Origin: Nesterenkonia sandarakina
GTDB lineage: Bacteria; Actinomycetota; Actinomycetes; Actinomycetales; Micrococcaceae
Assembly: GCF_013410215.1 (NCBI RefSeq)
Contig: NZ_JACCFQ010000001.1
Coordinates: 310,001 to 374,000, forward strand
Length of the DNA stretch: 64,000 nt
Reading direction: 5' to 3'
Both the position numbers and the translations under genes were made by a program. The notes below the pieces were generated by a model. That model was not told where the DNA came from, did no database searches, and worked only from the letters and a program-made list of their open reading frames with translations. Position 1 is the first letter of the stretch. Each line of letters starts with the position of its first letter. Positions 10,056 to 17,972 of this stretch are shown here, in pieces.

Positions 10056-10808
10056 ATGACCACAGCAGGACGAGGCTGGCTGAGCAACGGCGTGGCCGGG
10101 CTGCGGATCGTGGGCCACCTGCTGACCGGGCCGCTGCTGCGCCGTCGCCGGATGAGCTGGGGAGCCACCAGCTCAGATGTCGAGGCCTCGTGGCCGGGCG
10201 GTGAGCTGATCCCCGATCCGGCGTGGACCGCGACCCACGCGGTGACGGTCGCCGCGCCTGCGGAGCAGGTGTGGCCCTGGGTGGCTCAGCTGGGACAGGG
10301 TCGCGGCGGGTTCTACAGCTTCGAACGGCTGGAGAACCTCCTCGGGTGTCAGATCCGCAATGCCGATCGGGTCCTTCCGGAGCATCAGGACGTCGCCGCG
10401 GCCGGAGAGATTCGACTGGCACCTCAGATGGCGATGCGGGTGGCACGGGTCCAGAGCGCCGCCGACCTGGTCCTGGTCGTGGACTCGAGGCCCGGAGATG
10501 ACTCGAGGCCCGGCGATGACGCAGGGCCCGGCGATGACGCAGGGCCCGGCGAGCCGGCTGCGCTCGTGGCGGGCCTCTGGTCGCTGCACCTGCGGCCGGC
10601 TCCTGGCGGCGGCACCCGGCTGGTCGAACGACTCAGCTACCCCAGGCAGAGGTCCATCTCGCAGCGGATCTTCAGCTCCCGTCATCTGATCGAACCGATC
10701 AGTTACGTGATGAGCAAGGAGATGCTGAGCAACATCAGAGATCTTGCACAGCGCCGCGAGATCACCTCTGCCTCCGACGAGGATCTCGCCCAGCCGAGTC
10801 TTCTCTGA
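10056..10808 (+). CDS. SRPBCC-fold protein of unknown function
   Basis: A 250-residue soluble protein. The segment THAVTVAAPAEQVWPWVAQLGQ followed by GRGGFYSFERLENLLGC is the typical start of a SRPBCC (START/polyketide-cyclase-like) hydrophobic-ligand-binding domain found widely in actinobacteria. The C-terminal part, LHLRPAPGGGTRLVERLSYP and SRHLIEPISYVMSKEMLSNI, completes the fold. Between them, residues about 143-166, sits a run of four 6-residue repeats (DSRPGD/DAGPGD) replacing what is normally a short loop. The ATG at 10056 has GAGG about 8 nt upstream; the longer open frame beginning at 9972 has none. Ligand and role are unknown. Confidence 0.7.
   Translation: MTTAGRGWLSNGVAGLRIVGHLLTGPLLRRRRMSWGATSSDVEASWPGGELIPDPAWTATHAVTVAAPAEQVWPWVAQLGQGRGGFYSFERLENLLGCQIRNADRVLPEHQDVAAAGEIRLAPQMAMRVARVQSAADLVLVVDSRPGDDSRPGDDAGPGDDAGPGEPAALVAGLWSLHLRPAPGGGTRLVERLSYPRQRSISQRIFSSRHLIEPISYVMSKEMLSNIRDLAQRREITSASDEDLAQPSLL
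10483..10554. repeat. four 18-bp tandem repeats inside the SRPBCC gene
   Basis: Four head-to-tail 18-bp units at 10483, 10501, 10519 and 10537, of form AC(T/G)C(G)AGG(C/G)CCCGGNGATG, encode the hexapeptide repeat DSRPGD/DAGPGD. Units 1-2 and 3-4 resemble each other most, suggesting stepwise duplication. Confidence 0.9.
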
Positions 10809-10888
10809 TCTGAAAGGTTCCCCCTGCCCGAGCCCGGTCCTACTCTTGAAACACGATCTACCCACAGATCCAGCCAAGAGAGCCCGTG

Positions 10889-12067
10889 ATGTCACAGACC
10901 TCTCCACCCAGCGCGCACCGGGACTCCCCCACCTCCCCCAAGATGAGACCGGGACAGTGGGTCCTGTTGATCCTCGGTGTGCTGCTCGGCAACCTCGGGG
11001 TCACACTCCTGCTCGGCGCCCTGCTCAGGGCCCTGCTTCCGGAACCCGATGAATGGCGGGTCATGAAGCACCAGGAGGCGTCCGACTGGGGTATGCAGCA
11101 GGCCACCGACGCCTGGGAACGGCTGCAGGACCTGGCACCCACGCTGGCGATCATCGGGTCGATCGCATTGCTGATCGGCGTGGCCGGGGTGCTGCTCGGC
11201 GCGGCCGGACTCGGACGTGACATCGACCCGCAGCGGCTCGCCGCGGCATCGGATGCTCCCGGCGCACCGGGGGCATCCACTGCGCCCGGCCCCCAGGGCT
11301 CCCCCGCGGGCCCGGCCCCCGCCGTCGTCGGCTATCCGGTGCGGCTGATCGGGCTCCTCGACTCCCCGCCCTCCCGTGCGCTCTGGCTGGTGAAATGGCT
11401 GTTGGCGATCCCGCACTACCTGGTGCTGGCGCTGCTGTGGTCCGCGCTGGTGGTGACCACCTTCGCAGCGGGGCTGGTGATCCTGTTCACCGGCCGCTAC
11501 CCGCGGGCATGGTTCTGCTTCAGCGTGGGGGTGCTGCGCTGGTCCTGGCGCGTCGGGTTCTACGGCTACGCCGCACTGGCCACGGACCGGTATCCCCCGT
11601 TCACCTTGGCCCCTGCGGACTATCCCGCGGATCTGAGCATCGCCTATCCGCAGCGGCTCTCCCACGGACTGGTGCTGGTGAAGTCCTGGCTGTTGGCGAT
11701 TCCACACCTGCTGCTGATCGGGATCTTCACCAGCCCCTCTGGCACCGGGTGGCAGGGCAGCTGGGAGAAGGCCGGCAACACCACGGGCGGCGGCGGGGGC
11801 TTCTCGCTGCTGGGCCTGCTGCTGCTGATCACCGCGGTCATCCTGCTCTTCACCCGGCGCTACTTCACCGGGATCTTCGACCTGGTGATGGGGCTGAACC
11901 GGTGGGTCAACCGGGTCGGCGCCTATGTGCTGCTGATGCGAGACGAGTACCCGCCGTTCCGGCTGGATCAGGGACCCGAGGAAACCGACCGGGCCCGCCT
12001 GCCTGGTCACGAACCCTCCGAGCAACGCCCCGGGACCAGTCCTGCCACCTGGTCGGACTGGGTGTAG
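10889..12067 (+). CDS. DUF4389-type membrane protein with duplicated domain
   Basis: A roughly 390-residue membrane protein. Two copies of the DUF4389 pattern are visible: YPVRLIGLLDSPPSRALWLVKWLLAIPHYLVL with ILFTGRYPRAWFCFSVGVLRW and the end motif DRYPPF, then YPQRLSHGLVLVKSWLLAIPHLLLI with LFTRRYFTGIFDLVMGLNRW and DEYPPF. About seven membrane helices are predicted, two of them before the first repeat. The N-terminus is short and hydrophilic, and a Pro/Ala-rich linker lies near residues 120-145. The ATG at 10889 follows an in-frame GTG at 10886; either may be used. The function of DUF4389 proteins is unknown. It ends 7 nt before the alcohol dehydrogenase gene and is probably co-transcribed with it. 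Confidence 0.75.
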   Translation: MSQTSPPSAHRDSPTSPKMRPGQWVLLILGVLLGNLGVTLLLGALLRALLPEPDEWRVMKHQEASDWGMQQATDAWERLQDLAPTLAIIGSIALLIGVAGVLLGAAGLGRDIDPQRLAAASDAPGAPGASTAPGPQGSPAGPAPAVVGYPVRLIGLLDSPPSRALWLVKWLLAIPHYLVLALLWSALVVTTFAAGLVILFTGRYPRAWFCFSVGVLRWSWRVGFYGYAALATDRYPPFTLAPADYPADLSIAYPQRLSHGLVLVKSWLLAIPHLLLIGIFTSPSGTGWQGSWEKAGNTTGGGGGFSLLGLLLLITAVILLFTRRYFTGIFDLVMGLNRWVNRVGAYVLLMRDEYPPFRLDQGPEETDRARLPGHEPSEQRPGTSPATWSDWV

Positions 12068-12074
12068 GCCTCTG

Positions 12075-13061
12075 ATGAGAGCATGGTGCGCCAGTTCGAT
12101 CAGCTCCACGCTGGAACGAGCCGAGATTCCGGTTCCGACCCCGGAGCCCGATGAGCTGCTGCTGCGCGTGGAGGCCTGCGGGGTGTGCCGGACCGATCTG
12201 CATGTGATCGATCACGACCTGCCACCGCACCGGGCCGATGTGGTGCCGGGGCACCAGATCATCGGGATCGTGGAGGCTCGCGGAGCGGCGGTACGACGCA
12301 TCGAGCTCGGGGAGCGCCTCGGCGCCGCCTGGCTCAGACGCACCTGCGGCAGCTGCCGCTGGTGCCGGGCCGGCCGCGAGAACCTCTGTCCGGACTCCCT
12401 CTATACCGGGTGGGACGCCGACGGCGGCTTCGCCGACTACGTCACGGTCCCGGCCGGATTCGCCTACCCGCTGGGAGAGCGCGTGGAACCGGTGCAGACG
12501 GCTCCGCTGCTCTGCGCCGGGATCATCGGCTACCGGGCGCTGAGCCGCAGCATGCTGCCACCCGGGGGCAGGCTGGGCATCTACGGCTTCGGCTCCAGCG
12601 GGCATCTGACCGCGCAGCTCGCCCTGGCCGCCGGGGCCCGCGTCTGCGTGATGACCCGCGGGGAGCCGAATCGCAGACTTGCTCGGCGGCTCGACGTCGA
12701 GTTTGTCGGTGACGCCTTTGCGGATCCTCCGGCACCGCTGGACGCGGCGATCATCTTCGCACCCGCCGGGGATCTGGTGCCGGCCGCGCTGCAGGCAACC
12801 CGCCGGGGCGGCACCGTCACGATCGCGGGGATCCATATGAGCGACCTGCCCTCGATGCAGTACCAGGGAAGCCTCTTCTATGAGCGAGATCTGCGCAGCG
12901 TCACGGCCAACACCCGCGCGGACGGCGCCGCATTCCTGGGCCTGGCCGAACGGCTCGGCATCCACGCCCAGGTGACGCCCTACAGGTTCCAGGACCTTCC
13001 CGTGGCGCTGGAGGACCTGCGTCGTGGCCGCGCCTCGGGCTCGCTGGTGCTGACCTTCTAG
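12075..13061 (+). CDS. zinc-dependent alcohol dehydrogenase (MDR family)
   Basis: A 328-residue medium-chain dehydrogenase/reductase that would oxidise an alcohol, or reduce an aldehyde, with NAD(P). The catalytic zinc site is seen as CGVCRTDLH (Cys about 35) and PGHQIIG (His about 60; most relatives have GHE, here the Glu is Gln), with LLCAGIIGYRAL supplying the last Cys. Four structural-zinc cysteines are present in CGSCRWCRAGRENLC. The Rossmann motif is GIYGFGSSGHLTAQLAL. It most resembles the zinc-binding alcohol dehydrogenase family linked to AdhA/AdhP. The gene lies 7 nt downstream of the DUF4389 gene. Substrate is unknown. Confidence 0.85.
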   Translation: MRAWCASSISSTLERAEIPVPTPEPDELLLRVEACGVCRTDLHVIDHDLPPHRADVVPGHQIIGIVEARGAAVRRIELGERLGAAWLRRTCGSCRWCRAGRENLCPDSLYTGWDADGGFADYVTVPAGFAYPLGERVEPVQTAPLLCAGIIGYRALSRSMLPPGGRLGIYGFGSSGHLTAQLALAAGARVCVMTRGEPNRRLARRLDVEFVGDAFADPPAPLDAAIIFAPAGDLVPAALQATRRGGTVTIAGIHMSDLPSMQYQGSLFYERDLRSVTANTRADGAAFLGLAERLGIHAQVTPYRFQDLPVALEDLRRGRASGSLVLTF

Positions 13062-13112
13062 GCCTCGACTACTCGAGGCGTCCGCCTGTCCAGGCGTCAG
13101 CCGCGACGACCC

Positions 13113-14177
13113 TCAGTGCCTGTGCCAGCGGTGTGGCTTATGCGTGGGGATCACCAGCACCGGGCAGACTGCTCGGTTGAGCACGGCCTGGCTCACCGAG
13201 CCCAGCAGCAGCCCGGAGAACCCGCCGTGTCCGCGGGTCCCGATCACCACCAGCTCCGCGGTCCGCGAGGCCTCGGACAAGACACCCGCCGGGGATCCGT
13301 CGAAGAACTGCCAGCGCACAGAGACCCCGGGGGATCTCTCCGCCACCTCCTGGGTCATCGCTTCCAGGTGGTCGGTATAGCGTCGGCGCAGATTCGGCAG
13401 TTCCAGGTTGTGCTCCACCGTGTTGGGGTACCAGTGGCCCTGCGCGTTCAGCGGAGCCGCGGAGACCAGGGTCAGCGGAGCCTTCACCAGCTCAGCGGCC
13501 TCGGCCGCCAGGTGGACGACGTCGGCCGCGCGGTCGCCGACGTCGACCCCGACCACGATCTCAGAGTCGAAGTTCAGCGCCTCGGTGACGTTGGCGAAGG
13601 ACCGGCGCCGGTGGTCCCTGGCATGGGACTCCTCCATCAGGCTCACCGGCTCCTCATGCTCCGCCTCCGCACCGGGCCGGTCCTGTGCGGGAGCGAGCAG
13701 CTCCGTCTCGGAGTCAGACTCCCAGCGCTCCGGGACCACCAGGGTGGGACAGTGGGCATGCGCGGCCAGCTTGCCCGAGACGCTGCCCAGGAAACGTCCC
13801 GCGAACCGGTTGCGGCCTCGCTTGCCGACGACGGCGAGCCGGGCCTCCTGGCTCTCATCGACCAAGGTGGCGCCGGGGTCACCCTCCGCGGTGCGCGTGC
13901 TGACCTCGACCCCGGCCTCGGTGGCGCGGGCGGAGTATTCATCAAGCAGCGTCTGCACAGTGTTCGCGGCCTCAGATCGATACTGATCGAGCTGACGCAC
14001 ATAGTAGTCATCGGTGACGACCGGGCGGACGAAGGTCCCGATCAGACGCAGCGGCCACTGCCGCTGCTTGGCGACCAGCAGTCCCACCTTGAAGGCGCGC
14101 TCGCTGCCGGCCGAGCCATCAATGCCGACGAGCACGCGGGGGACGTTGCTGCTTTCGGATTTCTGGGTGTGTTCCAT
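13113..14177 (-). CDS. tandem universal stress protein (two UspA domains)
   Basis: The 354-residue protein is two UspA domains in a row. Domain 1 (about residues 12-148) starts RVLVGIDGSAGSERAF and ends with the ATP-binding signature VGKRGRNRFAGRFLGSVSGK...CPTLVVP. Domain 2 (about 205-348) starts EIVVGVDVGDRAADVV and ends IGTRGHGGFSGLLLGSVSQA...CPVLVIP. Both G2xG9GS/T nucleotide-binding loops are complete, so it probably binds ATP. A charged linker of about 50 residues joins the domains. A TAGCAT hexamer lies 6 nt before the ATG, with no Shine-Dalgarno, indicating a leaderless transcript. Such proteins respond to stationary phase, hypoxia or stress; the trigger here is not known. Confidence 0.92.
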   Translation of the reverse strand: MEHTQKSESSNVPRVLVGIDGSAGSERAFKVGLLVAKQRQWPLRLIGTFVRPVVTDDYYVRQLDQYRSEAANTVQTLLDEYSARATEAGVEVSTRTAEGDPGATLVDESQEARLAVVGKRGRNRFAGRFLGSVSGKLAAHAHCPTLVVPERWESDSETELLAPAQDRPGAEAEHEEPVSLMEESHARDHRRRSFANVTEALNFDSEIVVGVDVGDRAADVVHLAAEAAELVKAPLTLVSAAPLNAQGHWYPNTVEHNLELPNLRRRYTDHLEAMTQEVAERSPGVSVRWQFFDGSPAGVLSEASRTAELVVIGTRGHGGFSGLLLGSVSQAVLNRAVCPVLVIPTHKPHRWHRH

Positions 14178-14183
14178 ATCACG

Positions 14184-14189
14184 ATGCTA
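14184..14189 (-). promoter_or_regulatory. -10 element of leaderless usp promoter
   Basis: TAGCAT on the minus strand ends 6 nt upstream of the ATG. No ribosome-binding site can be placed between them, so transcription probably starts at the start codon. Confidence 0.5.
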
Positions 14190-14232
14190 GACCCGAAACA
14201 ATGAACTTTACAGGCAGCGGGAGTCGGCAATT

Positions 14233-14820
14233 TCAGCCGGTTCTCCGAGCCTGCACCGCGGCCTGCGCCGCACGTCGGCCTCCCTCCACCGGGGACCCCG
14301 GGTAGCCGCGCAGATAGCTGGCAAGGACCCCGGTGTAGATCAGAGCCATCTCATCCGCCAACTCCTGGGCCTTGACCTGGTTCTGCGCGAGGGGCCGCGA
14401 GAGGTGCAGCAGGCGCTCGGTCAGGAGATCGGTGTGCGAGGCGAGCACCTGCGCAATCGCCGCAGGAGCACTTGGGAGCTCATCGGCGGCGGCGAGGAAG
14501 GCGCACCATCCTGCGGGGTGATGCTGCTCCTCGCGGTAGGTCGCCACGGCGTCGAAGATCGCCAGGAGTCGTCCTTCGTCGTCGTGGGCCGCGACCACGC
14601 AACGGTCCCACACCATTCGCCAGTCGTGGAGCCTGGTGTCGAGGACCTCCGCCACGAGTCCATCCTTGCTGCCGAAGTGCGTGTAGAGGGTGGAGACAGA
14701 GACCCCCGCCTCGCGCAGCAGGTCATCGACCGGGGTCGCCCGGATGCCTTGCTCGAAGAGCACTCGGTCTGCAGCGTCGAGGAGCCGGGTGCGGGCGGGA
14801 GGTCGTCGGGCTTCCGTCAT
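14233..14820 (-). CDS. TetR-family transcriptional regulator
   Basis: A 195-residue regulator with an N-terminal TetR helix-turn-helix (residues about 10-55: RTRLLDAADRVLFEQGIRAT, then VDDLLREAGVSVSTLYTHFGSKDGL) and an all-helical ligand-binding C-terminal domain. It is divergent from the MFS transporter gene with 89 nt between them, the usual arrangement for a local repressor of an efflux pump. TAGGCT lies 6 nt before the ATG, so the message is probably leaderless, and palindromes in the shared intergenic region overlap the likely -35 region. The inducer is unknown. Confidence 0.9.
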   Translation of the reverse strand: MTEARRPPARTRLLDAADRVLFEQGIRATPVDDLLREAGVSVSTLYTHFGSKDGLVAEVLDTRLHDWRMVWDRCVVAAHDDEGRLLAIFDAVATYREEQHHPAGWCAFLAAADELPSAPAAIAQVLASHTDLLTERLLHLSRPLAQNQVKAQELADEMALIYTGVLASYLRGYPGSPVEGGRRAAQAAVQARRTG

Positions 14821-14847
14821 CGTCCCAGCCTACCGATTCGGACTGCA

Positions 14848-14882
14848 TAAACGTTTACCATGCTGTAGCGTAACGAACGTTC
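14848..14882. promoter_or_regulatory. candidate TetR operator pair
   Basis: Two palindromes with a common AACGTT core lie between tetR and the MFS gene: TAAACGTTTA at 14848-14857 and GAACGTTC at 14875-14882, centres 26 bp apart. The first overlaps the -35 position expected for the tetR -10 TAGGCT (14827-14832). Confidence 0.5.
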
Positions 14883-14909
14883 TGTTTTTTGATAGTGAGT
14901 GAGTATTCG

Positions 14910-16073
14910 ATGAGGTTCTACATCTTCAGCGCCATGAGCCTGATCGCAGCCACCTACGGGTTGGCTCGATTCGGCTACGGGCTGTTCCTGCCACGATTCA
15001 CCGAGACCTTCGAGATCGGCGCGGCAGCCTCGGGGTCGATCCAGGCGGGGAACTTCCTCGCCTTCTGCCTGGCCGCATCGCTGGCGATCCGCATCGACGC
15101 CCATCCGCGCCGGGTGATCATCTGCGCCGGAGCAACTGCCGCGATCGGGGCGGCAGGGGTGGCAGCCGCTCCGAATGTGGGCGTCTTCGCCGCAAGCGTG
15201 GTGCTCGCCGGCGCCGGGGCCGGCTTCGCCACACCAGGCCTGGTCACCCTGACCGCGCGCAACGTCATCGAGGCGCGCCGCGAGAGTGCGCAGACGATCG
15301 TCAACGCCGGAACCGGCGCCGGAATCGTCGTCGCCGGCATCCTGATGTTCCTGACCATGAGTCAGTGGCGCCTGGGATGGGCAGCCATGGCGCTGCTGAT
15401 CGCTCTGGTCACGCTCTCCACGCTGATCAGTGACCGCCCCGACGAAAAGGCCCCGCCGCGCCGGTCGGCGCTGAAGCTGCGCCGCGAGATCCTTCGGCCA
15501 TTGGCCTGGCCGATCCTCGCCGCGCTGCTGGCGGGAGCATCCAGCGCCGCCATCTTCACCTTCGGGCGCGAGATCATGGAGGAGGCCCGCCCCGATCAGG
15601 AGGCCTATTCCATCCTCGCCTGGATGACCCTGGGGGCCTTCGGCGTGCTCGGCGCAGCCGCCGGCCGCATGGCCCAGCGGTGGACCCCCGAGTTCGCCTG
15701 GAACCTGACCGTGGTGATCATGGCATTGAGCGCGGTCCTGCTGGCGGGCTTCCCCGGCATCACCCTCCCGGCCTTCACCTCGGTCGCGCTCTTCGGCGCC
15801 AGCTACACCGCGATCTGCGGAATCCTCATCATCTGGTCCTCCCGGATCATCCCGGATCGGGCCTCAGTGGGCACGGCCGTGCTGTTCATCGCACTGGCCA
15901 TCGGACAGGCTGCCGGCGCCGTGCTGCTCGGGATCCTCATGGAATCCACCACCACCCTTCTCACCTTCCTTACAGCCGGGGCGCTCGGCGTCGCCGCGGT
16001 GATCCCAGCCGTGCGACTCAGTGCCACAAAAAGCGACCCAGAAACGGTTGCGAACACAGGCAAACACAGATAA
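14910..16073 (+). CDS. MFS transporter, YbfB/YjiJ-like
   Basis: A 387-residue, twelve-helix major facilitator protein. The opening segment SLIAATYGLARFGYGLFLPRF is characteristic of the YbfB/YjiJ subfamily, and the loop after helix 2 (IRIDAHPRRVII) is the MFS A-motif position. Substrate is unknown; the divergent TetR regulator suggests inducible efflux. I chose the ATG at 14910 (MRFYIFSAM); the in-frame TTG at 14889 and GTG at 14895 would overlap the operator region. The 3' end lies only about 50 nt before fruR, and the fru promoter overlaps its last codons. Confidence 0.85.
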   Translation: MRFYIFSAMSLIAATYGLARFGYGLFLPRFTETFEIGAAASGSIQAGNFLAFCLAASLAIRIDAHPRRVIICAGATAAIGAAGVAAAPNVGVFAASVVLAGAGAGFATPGLVTLTARNVIEARRESAQTIVNAGTGAGIVVAGILMFLTMSQWRLGWAAMALLIALVTLSTLISDRPDEKAPPRRSALKLRREILRPLAWPILAALLAGASSAAIFTFGREIMEEARPDQEAYSILAWMTLGAFGVLGAAAGRMAQRWTPEFAWNLTVVIMALSAVLLAGFPGITLPAFTSVALFGASYTAICGILIIWSSRIIPDRASVGTAVLFIALAIGQAAGAVLLGILMESTTTLLTFLTAGALGVAAVIPAVRLSATKSDPETVANTGKHR

Positions 16074-16080
16074 AGTCTGT
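16048..16080 (+). promoter_or_regulatory. fru operon promoter with overlapping palindromic operator
   Basis: A -35 TTGCGA (16048-16053) and -10 TAAAGT (16071-16076) are 17 bp apart. The perfect-arm inverted repeat ACAGA-TAAAG-TCTGT (16066-16080) covers the -10. A DeoR-type repressor bound here would block transcription of fruR-fruK-fruA-ptsH. The -35 lies inside the end of the upstream MFS gene. Confidence 0.6.
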
Positions 16081-16125
16081 CTAAACCAACACGCACGTGT
16101 TGCAGATCACGATCCAGGGGGACCC

Positions 16126-16923
16126 ATGACACTGCTCGCCCCCGAGCGGCACGAGCGGATCCTCGACCGGCTGCGCCGCAGCGGCACCATCACGGTCCAG
16201 GAGATCGCCGATGACCTCCAGGTCACCAAGGAGACTGTCCGCCGTGACCTCGACCAGCTCGAGATCGCCGGTTCACTCCAGCGGGTCCATGGCGGCGCCG
16301 TCGCCAGTTCCGCGCCTTCGCGCCGGGAGACCTCGCTGCGGCAGCGGCAGAACGAACACTCCCGCCAGAAGCGCGCCATCGCCCGGGAGGCCTTGAGCTT
16401 CGTGCCCTCCTCCCCGGATGCCTCCGTGCTGCTCGACGCCGGCACCACCACCGAGGCGCTCGCCGATCTGCTCGGTGCCGAGACCCAGGAGCGGCACACC
16501 CGGTTCGTGACCACCAGCTCGGTCCCGATCGCGCAGAAGCTGGCAGAGGTCAGCTCCCTGGACGTGGAGGTGCTCGGCGGGAAGGTCCGCGGGATCACCG
16601 GCGCCGTGGTGGGCGCGCAGGCCGTGGCCACACTCTCCCGGCGCCAGGCCGATGTCGCCTTCATCGGCACCAACGGGGTGGATGCCGGCTTCGGCCTGTC
16701 CACCCCGGACACGGCAGAGGCCGCGGTGAAGTCCGGACTGGTCCACGCCGCCCGCCAGGTGGTCCTGCTGGCAGATTCCAGCAAGCTCGGGCAACGCACC
16801 CTCGTACAGTTCGCAACCCTGGAGGAGATCGATGTGCTGATCACCGATGACGCACCGCACCCGGAGCTGGCCCACGCCCTGCAGGATGCCGATGTCCGAG
16901 TCCTGGTGGCGGTGACCCCATGA
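16126..16923 (+). CDS. fruR: DeoR-family fructose operon repressor
   Basis: A 265-residue DeoR/GlpR-type regulator. The N-terminal winged helix shows ERHERILDRLRRSGTITVQE then LQVTKETVRRDLDQLE (residues about 5-55). The C-terminal sugar-phosphate sensor domain contains the family's LLDAGTTTEALADLL and VAFIGTNGVDAGFGLSTPD motifs. It is the first gene of the fructose operon and probably senses fructose 1-phosphate. The start at 16126 has an AGGGGGA Shine-Dalgarno; the open frame continues 105 bases upstream through the promoter and was trimmed. Its stop overlaps the fruK start by 4 nt. Confidence 0.92.
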   Translation: MTLLAPERHERILDRLRRSGTITVQEIADDLQVTKETVRRDLDQLEIAGSLQRVHGGAVASSAPSRRETSLRQRQNEHSRQKRAIAREALSFVPSSPDASVLLDAGTTTEALADLLGAETQERHTRFVTTSSVPIAQKLAEVSSLDVEVLGGKVRGITGAVVGAQAVATLSRRQADVAFIGTNGVDAGFGLSTPDTAEAAVKSGLVHAARQVVLLADSSKLGQRTLVQFATLEEIDVLITDDAPHPELAHALQDADVRVLVAVTP

Positions 16924-17972
16924 TCGTGACCTTCACCCCCAACCCGAGCCTGGACAAGACGCTCGAACTCGACGCTCCGCTGCGCCCCGGCGCGGTGCAG
17001 CGCGCCATCGGGCACACCGCAGAGCCTGGCGGCAAGGGCGTGAACATCTCGCGCGCGCTCACCGCAGCCGGCACCCCGTCGGTGGCGGTGCTCCCGGGCG
17101 ACCCGAAGGATCCGGTGCTGCTCGCCCTGCAGGAGCTCGGCGTCCCGGCGCGGGCGCTGCCGCTGGGCGCTCCGCTGCGCACCAACACCGCGATCACCGA
17201 TCCGCAGGGCGTGACCACCAAGATCAACGAGCCCGGGCCGGCGTTCGACGCCGCGCTCACCGATGCGCTGCTTCAGCTGCTGCTTCAGGCCTCGGCCGGC
17301 GCGTCCTGGGTGGCCCTGGCGGGGTCGCTTCCGCCGGGAGTCCCGGTGGACTTCTACGCCCAGGCGATCACCGCACTGCGCAGCAGCTTCGGAGACCAGG
17401 CACCGCTAATCGCCCTGGACACCTCCGGGGAGCCGATGGCCGCCGCTCTGCCCGCGGAGCCGGATCTGATCAAGCCCAACGCCGAGGAGCTCCTTGAGCT
17501 GCATGCCGCCTTCGCTGGATCCGTCGCGCCTGACGCCTCGGGTGCTCAGCGACTCGCCGAGGAGCTCGAGACCGACCCGGCCCGCGCCGTGCAGCTGGCC
17601 ACCGAGCTTCAGCATCACGGGGCTCGTGCCGCGCTGGTCACCCTCGGCGCCCATGGCGCGGTGCTCATCCCTCGGCTGACCCGCCGGGACGACGACCGTG
17701 CACCTGTTGCGCTGCGCGCCTGGGGGCCACCGATCGTGCCGCGTTCCACCGTGGGCGCCGGTGATGCCTCACTGGCGGGCTTCCTCGCCGCCGCCCAGGC
17801 CGGCGCCTCCGAGACCGATTCACTCAAGCACGCCATGGCCATGGGACGAGCCGCCGCAGAGCTGCCCGGCTCCATCATGCCGACCCCGCACCACCTCAGC
17901 ACCGAAACACTCAGCACCGAACACCTCATCCTCAATCCGAGCACCACTACTGTGAATGTGGAGACACCATGA
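16920..17972 (+). CDS. fruK: 1-phosphofructokinase
   Basis: A 350-residue PfkB-family sugar kinase that phosphorylates fructose 1-phosphate to fructose 1,6-bisphosphate. It starts MIVTFTPNPSLDKTLEL, the hallmark of 1-phosphofructokinases; carries the substrate loop PGGKGVNISRAL near residue 40; and has the catalytic TVGAGDASLAGF motif near residue 278, where the Asp is the base. It is slightly longer than the usual 310-330 residues because of a Thr/Ser-rich C-terminal tail. ATGA overlaps join it to fruR and to fruA, implying translational coupling. Confidence 0.95.
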   Translation: MIVTFTPNPSLDKTLELDAPLRPGAVQRAIGHTAEPGGKGVNISRALTAAGTPSVAVLPGDPKDPVLLALQELGVPARALPLGAPLRTNTAITDPQGVTTKINEPGPAFDAALTDALLQLLLQASAGASWVALAGSLPPGVPVDFYAQAITALRSSFGDQAPLIALDTSGEPMAAALPAEPDLIKPNAEELLELHAAFAGSVAPDASGAQRLAEELETDPARAVQLATELQHHGARAALVTLGAHGAVLIPRLTRRDDDRAPVALRAWGPPIVPRSTVGAGDASLAGFLAAAQAGASETDSLKHAMAMGRAAAELPGSIMPTPHHLSTETLSTEHLILNPSTTTVNVETP

